Below, in pieces: positions 28,023 to 39,000 of a stretch of 64,000 nucleotides of DNA. Source of the stretch: Glandiceps talaboti. Taxonomy: Eukaryota; Hemichordata; Enteropneusta; Spengelidae. Under the pieces are notes generated by a model that was not told the DNA's origin, made no database searches, and worked only from the letters and a program-made list of their open reading frames with translations. The stretch covers positions 9,740,001-9,804,000 of the forward strand of contig NC_135556.1 of the NCBI RefSeq assembly GCF_964340395.1. Reading direction: 5' to 3'. A program made the position numbers and the translations under genes. Every line of letters begins with the position of its first letter. The stretch's first letter is position 1.

Positions 28023-29944
28023 CTGTCAACAAAGCATAACAATACAAAATGGTAAATAACTGTACATGGATTTACTGGCTTTTCCAAAATTTGCCTCATG
28101 GTGGCACTCTACTTCCTGTCTGTGTGTACCTGGGGTACATGGTATAGGTTACTTGGTTAAACATACAGTACTGCTGCTTTCGTCGATGTCGGAACAATAC
28201 AAACAAGTCATTGAGAATGACATACTCCCCGCTATGATTGGGTTTTAAGGAATTATCACTACTCTGATCACGCAACAACACTTGTGAACCTAAATCAAAC
28301 AAACTTAGATATGTTGTGTCTGCTTGTTGGACATGGAACATGCCTACAACAATAAAGGATGGGTCGGGTATGGGGGATCGTATCACGACGAAAATGGATA
28401 TGCACATGTATGTTATAGAACACTGTCCTAATACCAACTTTGAATGAGTGTTCAAGCATGTCTGAGTTGTGGCTTTGGACATAGAAAAATCGCAAACAAA
28501 ATGGCTGCCAGGCGGCCATATTGGATCGTATCACGATGAAAATGGATATGCACATGTATGTCATAGAACACTGTCCTAATACCAACTTTGAATGAGATCT
28601 GTTCAAGCATGTCCGAGTTATGGCTTTGGACATGGAAAATTCACAAACAAAATGGCTGCTAGGAGGCCATATTGCATCGTATCATGACAACAATGAATGT
28701 GCACATGTATGTCATAGAACACTGTCCTAATACCAACTTTGAATGAGATCTGTTCAAGCATGTATGAGTTATAGCTTTAGACAGGGAAAATTTGCAAACA
28801 AAATGGCAGCTAGGCGGCCATATTGGATCGTATCATGAAACAAATTGACGTGCATGTGTATGTGTATGCCATTGTATGTTGTCCCTGTACCAAGTTTGAA
28901 AAAAATCGGTCCAGGCATCTCCAAGAAACTGCTGCGGACGGATGGACGGACGGACGGACGGACAGACGGAACCCAATCTATAAGTCCCCGTCCCGGACTT
29001 CGTCCGGCGGGGACTAAAAACATCCCTGATTTACACTTCTACAGAGTAACATAGGGACATAGCTAAATGGGACTATGAGGTGATGATACCCCCAAATTGA
29101 GCGAGGGCGCTGTAATTTCAATTTCCTGTCTGCAGTCTGAAATGGCTTATGCCAACTCTTCACTTGTCTCCTTCATTGGCACATCCGACTTCAAGTTACC
29201 GTTCAAAGGCTTGATGGTTTGATGCAACCATGTAGCAACCAATAACTTGAATAAGAAAGTGCATATTCTACACTCAGAAGATCACAATTTCTGACCACAT
29301 TTTATCTGAATAAAACAAATGATTTAAATGTCCAGTATTTAAACTAGATGTAGACACACGAGGGCGCTAATGTTTTGATGTCTGCATTTGATGTATGCAT
29401 GGTGGTACTTTAGTTTGTTTCATTAAATTACACAAAATCATGCAAGAAACTGTATACATTCAATCTTGCTGGTTGTAATTAAGCAGCTTCTTATTGGTTT
29501 CGGCATGGTTGTATCAAACAGAGCTGGTGAACAGTAACTTGGAATGGACTGTAGGTGATATACAGAAGTACATCAAATCTAACCAAGGACAAAATACAGA
29601 CGTGTAAACATTTTATAAATATTGAGACTTGTACATCCAGCCGATGGTCGGATTACATATATTGATATAAACTCTGGAACAGAAGTAATAAACAACACGT
29701 ATACATTTGTAAGACAAGCTGTCTCAGTTAGTTTTATAATAAACTCTGACATTTCTTGTCAAGATTTGGTTTCTGTTTTATGTCATCATTTACTGATAAA
29801 CAGAGTTCATCTAAGTACACTTGTAAACTTTGGATAGAGTTGTGTTCAACTCAGTTTTAAGATGTCTCAATGGTTGTGTGTGTATGTATGTATGTATGTA
29901 TGTATGTATGTATGTATGTATGTATGTATGTATGTATGTATGTA

Positions 29945-29994
<50 letters not shown>

Positions 29995-32900
29995 TGTGTG
30001 TTTGTGTATGCATGCATGTGTAGACATGCTTCAAAAGGGAACCATGTCTTTGCCTAATTCAAGATTAAGGGTTTCTATCTGTATTGAGTATTGAGAAATA
30101 GCATTACTTTGTTGACATCCTAATCCAGGCATCCAAAAACCAAATCAATATGGAAAATATACCATTGCAAGTCTACATAATACACAAACTCAAATAAAAT
30201 TAAAATAATCCCATTTGATGAATTTTGTAATATTCTGTCACAGTGTCTGAAAACATCCTATGGATAAACCTTATAGTGAGACACATTGTATCACTGAAGA
30301 GTTGATATGAAGACTTGATCTGTACGGGTCTGTAACCAGTCTAGTACTGCTTATAGACACAGTAATTATTATGACTGGATTTGGACTGTTGTCAGTTCAT
30401 TCTAGGTCCTGTCAAACTGGAGACACAAAATGAAGAGTTGGTACCTACAGATAATCTGAATCAATTTGAGACCAGTCATATGTAAATCTGTTGTTATGTC
30501 AACAGCCAATCACAGGGGTGTATTTCACAATGCTGCCAAATCAACCAATCAGATTCATGTTTCTCTGCATGTACTTCTCTAGCTATTTGCATATATGACA
30601 TTGAACAGAGTACACAACTCTGATGTAACCTATTCACAAGAATGTAGGCCAAATGTTTCTGAAACTTTTCCCATGACATCCAGGACCTTAAGAACAACTT
30701 ACTCAAAAACAAATCCTGGAAAAACAGGATTTTATTCTAAAAATATCTTAAATCAGTTGTTGAGTTCTGCTTTGTGACTATATATGGTTGTGATGGAATT
30801 CTTGTATTCCTTGGGTGGTATAATGAGTATTCACTACTAGAATGTATAAATAAGACAGAGGTAATGCTGTGTAGCTACAGATTGGACTGGAGGCACAGTT
30901 AGCTACATCAAAACATATCTAGCTGACATTCAAGTTGTTCTACAAGTTCTGATACCTACAGAGTTGTTCTACAAGTTCTGACACCTACAGAGTTGTTCTA
31001 CAAGTTCTGACACCTACAGAGTTGTTCTACAAGTTCTGATACCTACAGAGTTGCTCTACAAGTTCCGACATCTAGAGTTGTTCTACAAGTTCTGATATCT
31101 ACAGATCGAGTTGTTCTACAAGTTCTGACATCTACAGAGTTGTTCTACAAGTTCTGACACCTACAGAGTTGTTCTACAAGTTCTGACACCTACAGAGTTG
31201 TTCTACAAGTTCTGACATCTACAGAGTTGTTCTACAAGTTCTGACATCTGGAGTTATTCTACAAGTTCTATACAGGTAATGTTGTATTCCTACTCATGTG
31301 ATTTACCAGACAAACAAATAGCACCACACACATCTACTTTTACAGGAGAAATGAAGTTGCATTGATGTTTCACTCTTGCAACATGTTTAGAACAAAAATA
31401 CAACAATATTCGACCAACTGTATTTCTTAGTCTGTCTCAAGCTGTGGTAAAAACTACCTACTAGCAGCAAGTTTCTTTATTGATCACAGTGTAATCTTTC
31501 ACTTCCTGATGTTTAATAGTACATTTCACCAGTGGAGTTTTAAGTAGAGTCTTCAGGATAGCAACACTGGGAGATACCTAATCGTGTATGCCAAACAAAG
31601 TTGTACGGTTGTATTGTTTTCTAGTTGCTAATTTAACATCAAATGTTGGAGTTGTTTGTTTACCGTCTGAGTGCAGTGAGTAAGTGTATGTGTGTCATAT
31701 TATCTGTGTAGTGACTAGCCAGCCTTGATCTTATCAACAATTTGTTTACAAAAAAAAATCAGGGAGTGAAATATTACACTGTTATCAATAGAGAAACTTG
31801 CTGAAAGTAGTTAGTTTTAACACAACTTGAGACAGGCTAAGAGATACATGTACAGTTGGTTGAAGATTGTTGTATTGACACAATATCACTGTAGACTAAC
31901 AATAACAGACACAAAGCACACAGCAGGATCCTTTACCCAATCAATTTGAAAGTGATGAAGTATTGCCATTATTTAACAGTGGAGTAGAATCAGGCCTCTG
32001 TTAGAGAAAAAGTAATTACAGCTATACTTGATGAGTTCAATGGCTTCAATTGTTTACTTTACAACTGATAATCAATATGGTAACTTATCAACCTCTACTA
32101 GCCACTGTGTGCTGCACATCACCCTGATCATTGCTTCTTTTACATTTGAAGCTGTGTATGTGTGTAAAACATGTCTCACTAGTAAAACCTATGGTATCTT
32201 CATTTCTCCTGTAAAATGTCAAATTCTCAAATTATACAGTAACTTTTTAAGTCCTATAACTCTTTAGATTCAAGTTATTTTCTTTCTTGTTTCAGTAACC
32301 TTAACAACACAGCATCAACAATGAAGACATTTGCATTCAAGTTGTTGGTACAGTACTGTATTGTAGTCTGTGTTGTACAACTTTCATTGACTGTTGCCCA
32401 GCAACCAGATGAAGACACCCGGACTGATGTATCTCAACGCTGTGGAAATGGAATCCCTGGTATCCCAGGTAAATACTATTACATGTATTATTGATACATA
32501 GCACACATACATGTATTATACCATACAGTACAAAAAGTTCAAGTTCACCACTATTCTTTGTTAAAACTTCTCAAGTTCAACAATGTTAAAGATTGCCAAT
32601 CCTCTTCCATGTCCAACACTGTCAACATTTTGAAATTCACAGAGTTGATGTAAAAACGGTAAATTTTTGAAAAGTTCAAAAAAATGGTACATGATGAATG
32701 TTTTATTCTTGTAGGTGTTCCGGGTACCAATGGATTACAAGGACCTATAGGTTCAAAGGGAGATAGTGGTTCAAAAGGGCTGGATGGAACTCCTGGTGAG
32801 AAAGGTGACACTGGTGAACTTGGGTCAAGAGGTCAACCAGGTCAGAAAGGAACAACAGGTAAACCAGGACCAAAAGGAGCCAAGGGTGAAATTGGACAAA

Positions 32901-35900
32901 AAGGAATACATGGAGTTGAGGGACAAAATGGTACAAAAGGTGATACAGGCATCAAGGGTAATAAAGGGTCAACGGGAGGCCAGGGTGCACCAGGACCTAT
33001 AGGTCAGAAAGGAGAAGTAGGTCAGGTACAACAACAACCTAGAGTAGCATTCTCAGTTGCCAAGACAACATCCACAGGATTTGTGTCTAGTAATACAGTG
33101 ATTGTTTATGATAAAGTATATTCTAATGATGGAAATGGTTATAGTACATCTACTGGAAAATTTACATGCCCTGTCAGTGGTATGTATTACTTCATGATTT
33201 CAGGAATACGACATAACAACAGCTATAACTTCCATATGTGTTTGATAAAGAACACTACCCAGTTACCTTGTATATATGCACACAATTCAGGTGGTAGGCA
33301 CCATGGTGCTGCATCTAACAGTGTAATCATAGATGCAGATCAAGGTGATGAAATCTGGGTTAGACTTAGTGGTGGTTATGCTGTGTTCAGTAATCGCAAT
33401 GAATACACAACCTTTACTGGTTACCTGTTGTATTCAAATACACAATAAACAAAGACAGTCTGCAACACTAAATAAACAAAGACAGTCTGCAGCACTAAAT
33501 AAACAAAGACAGTCTGCAACACTAAATAAACAAAGACAGTCTGCAGCACTAAATAAACAAAGACAGTCTGCAGCACTAAATAAACAAAGACAGTCTGCAA
33601 CACTAAATAAACAAAGACAGTCTGGAACACTAAATAAACAAAGACAGTCTGCAGCACTAAATAAACAAAGACAGTCTGGAACACTAAATAAACAAAGACA
33701 GTCTGCAACACTAAATAAACAAAGACAGTCTGCAGCACTAAATAAACAAAGACAGTCTGCAACACTAAATAAACAAAGACAGTCTGCAGCACTAAATAAA
33801 CAAAGACAGTCTGCAGCACTAAATAAACAAAGACAGTCTGGAACACTAAATAAACAAAGACAGTATGGAACACTAAATAAACAAAGACAGTCTGCAGCAC
33901 TAAATAAACAAAGACAGTCTGCAACACTAAATAAACAAAGACAGTCTGCAGCACTAAATAAACAAAGACAGTCTGCAACACTAAATAAACAAAGACAGTC
34001 TGCAGCACTAAATAAGCAAAGACAGTCTGCAGCACTAAATAAACAAAGACAGTCTGGAAGAACACTAAATAACAAGAGTCTGCAGCACTAAATAAACAAA
34101 GACAGTCTGCAGCACTAAATAAACAAAGACAGTCTGGAACACTAAATAAACAAAGATAGTCTGCAGCACTAAATAAACAAAGACAGTATGGAACACTAAA
34201 TAAACAAAGACAGTCTGCAGCACTAAATAAACAAAGACAGTCTGCAGCACTAAATAAACAAAGACAGTCTGGAACACTAAATAAACAAAGATAGTCTGCA
34301 GCACTAAATAAACAAAGACAGTATGGAACACTAAATAAACAAAGATAGTCTGCAGCACTAAATAAACAAAGACAGTCTGCAGCACTAAATAAACAGACAG
34401 TCTGGAACACTAAATAAACAAAGACAGTCTGCAGCACTAAATAAACAAAGACAGTCTGCAGCACTAAATAAACAAAGACAGTCTGGAACACTAAATAAAC
34501 AAAGATAGTCTGCAGCACTAAATAAACAAAGACAGTCTGGAACACTAAATAAACAAAGACAGTCTGCAGCACTAAATAAACAAAGACAGTCTGCAGCACT
34601 AAATAAACAAAGACAGTCTGGAACACTAAATAAACAAAGATAGTCTGCAGCACTAAATAAACAAAGACAGTCTGCAGCACTAAATAAACAGACAGTCTGG
34701 AACACTAAATAAACAAAGATAGTCTGCAGCACTAAATAAACAAAGACAGTCTGCAGCACTAAATAAACATTTCAACTCTTTCTTCACAATAACTTTTTTA
34801 CTGTCTTGTTATTCTTTTCAGATCTGAATAATCTTTTATTTGTAGTTTGTTTAAAAGAACTGAACTTATTTTATAGAGTGATAAATGAATTAAAAATTAC
34901 AACTAATAATAATATTATGAATTATATATCTAATACATAAAAGAATACTTTTAACAGGAACGATACTATAGTACATTCATTAAAATATCAATCTGGTTGT
35001 CATGGCAGCAACTATAAACATAAAATTACTTTGTTATTTTACAAATTTCATTTATCCTCACATACAAGAGTAAACAAATTTACATAAACTCTATCAATGT
35101 CATACATAACATCAAATTTTATTTTTTTTAAATTCTGACATATTAAACCTGGATGCTATTTCTTCCTTTCTTATTAGTAAAGTTATTTATAGTACATAGA
35201 TTCATAAATTCATATCATATTCAGAATGTATCGTACACTATGATTAACACAGTATGGTTTTTTTAAAAAGTAGAGGGGGCAGGGGAGGGGGGGTTGACTT
35301 TTATGAAAATGAATTTTAACAACATAAGTCATTAGACTCAAATGAATATTTCAACTTGTCTAGATAAGTTAATTAACCGTGGTATTATATATATACCATG
35401 CACAAAGTTAAACAAAAAATATGGAATATATACTCTGGTCATTCTACATCACGACAATGCATGTCTATATCATGACAACATGTGTCTATGTCACCAGTTC
35501 TGCTGTGTTTGAAATATGAGTCAAAACATTCAAAATTGTAATTACTTTCATCAATTTTTCTTTGATATTACTGGTGCTGGTATAATTATATTATTCTCTA
35601 ATATTTGTATTAAACCACTGTGTTATACTCTGTATACACTAGGCATAGTATAGTGTGAATGACTTATACAGAAGTACATCAAATCTAACCGAGGACAAAT
35701 TACTGACATGTAAGCATTTAGAGTTTTAGACAGCAATTGTAGTGAATTTTAAGACATGTACATCCAGCCAATGGCCGGATTACTTACATATATTGATATA
35801 AACTCTGGAACAGAAGTAAGAAACAACACGTATACATTTGTAAGACAAGCTGTCTCAGTTAGTTTTATAATAAACACTGACATTTCTTGTCAAGATTTGG

Positions 35901-36006
35901 TTTCTGTTTTATGTCATCATTTACTGTTAAACAGAGTTCGTCTAAAGTACACTTGTAAACTTTGGATAGAGTTTTAGGATGTCTGAAGTGTGTGTGTGTG
36001 TGTGTC

Positions 36007-36045
<39 letters not shown>

Positions 36046-39000
36046 GTCTGTATATGTATGTATGTATGTGTCAGTCTGTCTATCTGTCTATAATCATTCA
36101 TGAACACATGTTGGTTACTGTGGGAAATACATGCGTGTGTACAAGTGTATGAGGTATGTTTGATGTGAGATTTTGCCAAATCTCAAGACCCTGACAACTG
36201 TACTGCATTGCATTGCCATCTGGAAAGTCTGATTATCTAACACAGAGGGCAAAGGTCAATATTGTCAACTTACCTTTTGACATGGCTTCCTTGATAATCT
36301 TTGTATTTGAAGATAACGCATGTAACGTCTCTAGTACTGTCAATCAACCTAGGTCAAATAACACAAAATAAATTGATAATCTAGTATTGGTAACTGACAT
36401 AGGTCAAATAACATAGAGTAAATTAATAATCTAGTATTGGTAACTGACCTAGGTCAAATAACACAAAGTAATTAATAATCTAGTATTGGTAACTGACCTA
36501 GGTCAAATAACATAGAGTAAATTAATAATCTAGTATTGGTAACTGACATAGGTCAAATAACACAAAGTAATTAATAATCTAGTATTGGTAACTGACCTAG
36601 GTCAAATAACACAAAGTAAATTAATAATCTAGTATTGGTAACTGACCTAGGTCAAATAACACAAAGTAAATTGATAATCTAGCATTGGTAACTGACCTAG
36701 GTCAAATAACACAAAGTAAATTAATAATCTAGTATTGGTAACTGACCTAGGTCAAATAACACAAAGTAAATTAATAATCTAGTATTGGTAACTGACCTAG
36801 GTCAAATAACACAAAGTAAATTAATAATCTAGTATTGGTAACTGACCTAGGTCAAATAACATAGAGTAAATTAATAATCTAGTATTGGTAACTGACCTAG
36901 GTCAAATAACACAAAGTAAATTAATAATCTAGTATTGGTAACTGACCTAGGTCAACTAACATAGAGTAAATTAATAATCTAGTATTGGTAACTGACCTAG
37001 GTCAAATAACATAGAGTAAATTAATAATCTAGTATTGGTAACTGACCTAGGTCAAATAACACAAAGTAAATTGATAATCTAGTATTGGTAACTGACCTAG
37101 GTCAAATAACACAAAGTAAATTAATAATCTAGTATTGGTAACTGACCTAGGTCAAATAACACAAAGTAAATTGATAATCTAGTATTGGTAACTGACCTAG
37201 GTCAAATAACATAGAGTAAATTAATAATCTAGTATTGGTAACTGACCTAGGTCAAATAACATAGAGTAAATTAATAATCTAGTATTGGTAACTGACCTAG
37301 GTCAAATAACATAGAGTAAATTAATAATCTAGTATTGGTAACTGACCTAGGTCAAATAACACAAAGTAATTAATAATCTAGTATTGGTAACTGACCTAGG
37401 TCAAATAACACAAAGTAAATTGATAATCTAGTATTGGTAACTGACCTAGGTCAAATAACACAAAGTAAATTAATAATCTAGTATTGGTAACTGACCTAGG
37501 TCAAATAACACAAAGTAAATTAATGATCTAGTATTGGTAACTGACCTAGGTAAATTAATAATCTAGTATAGGTAACTGACCGAGGTCAAATAACACAAAG
37601 TAAATTAATAATCTAGTATTGGTAACTGACCTAGGTCAAATAACACAAAGTAATTAATAATCTAGTATTGGTAACTGACCTAGGTCAAATAACACAAAGT
37701 AAATTAATAATCTAGTATTGGTAACTGACCTAGGTCAAATAACACAAAGTAAATTAATAATCTAGTATTGGTAACTGACCTAGGTCAAATAACACAAAGT
37801 AAATTGATAATCTAGTATTGGTAACTGACCTAGGTCAAATAACACAAAGTAAATTAATAATCTAGTATTGGTAACTGACCTAGGTCAAATAACACAAAGT
37901 AAATTAATAATCTAGTATTGGTAACTGACCTAGGTCAAATAACATAGAGTAAATTAATAATCTAGTATTGGTAACTGACCTAGGTCAAATAACACAAAGT
38001 AAATTAATAATCTAGTATTGGTAACTGACCTAGGTCAAATAACACAAAGTAAATTAATAATCTAGTATTGGTAACTGACCTAGGTCAAATAACACAAAGT
38101 AATTAATAATCTAGTATTGGTAACTGACCTAGGTCAAATAACACAAAGTAAATTAATAATCTAGTATTGGTAACTGACCTAGGTCAAATAACATAGAGTA
38201 AATTAATAATCTAGTATTGGTAACTGACCTAGGTCAAATAACACAAAGTAAATTAATAATATATTATTGGTAACTGACCTAGTTCAAATAACACAAAGTA
38301 AATTAATAATCCAGTATTGGTAACTGACCTAGGTCAAATAACACAAAGTAAATTAATAATCTAGTATTGGTAACTGACCTAGGTCAAATAACACAAAGTA
38401 AATTAATAATCTAGTATTGGTAACTGACCTAGGTCAAATAACACAAAGTAAATTAATAATCTAGTATTGGTAACTGACCTAGGTCAAATAACATAGAGTA
38501 AATTAATAATCTAGTATTGGTAACTGACATAGGTCAAATAACATAGAGTAAATTAATAACCTAGTATTGGTAACTGACCTAGGTCAAATAACACAAAATA
38601 AATTAATAATCTAGTATTGGTAACTGACCTAGGTCAAATAACACAAAGTAAATTAATAATCTAGTATTGGTAACTGACCTAGGTCAAATAACACAAAGTA
38701 AATTAATAATATATTATTGGTAACTGACCTAGTTCAAATAACACAAAGTAAATTAATAATCTAGTATTGGTAACTGACCTAGGTCAAATAACACAAAATA
38801 AATTAATAATCTAGTATTGGTAACTGACCTAGGTCAAATAACATAGAGTAAATTAATAATCTAGTATTGGTAACTGACCTAGGTCAAATAACACAAAGTA
38901 AATTAATAATATATTATTGGTAACTGACCTAGTTCAAATAACATAGAGTAAATTAATAATCTAGTATTGGTAACTGACCTAGGTCAAATAACACAAAATA

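Noticed and set aside
32551-33002. Minus-strand and second-frame ORFs over the collagen stretch of the C1q gene
   Set aside because: Products of the periodic Gly-X-Y coding sequence read in other frames.
33421-34759. Long ORFs (up to 419 codons, minus strand) over the 27-bp array
   Set aside because: The period is divisible by three, so any stop-free frame stays open; the peptides are pure repeat.
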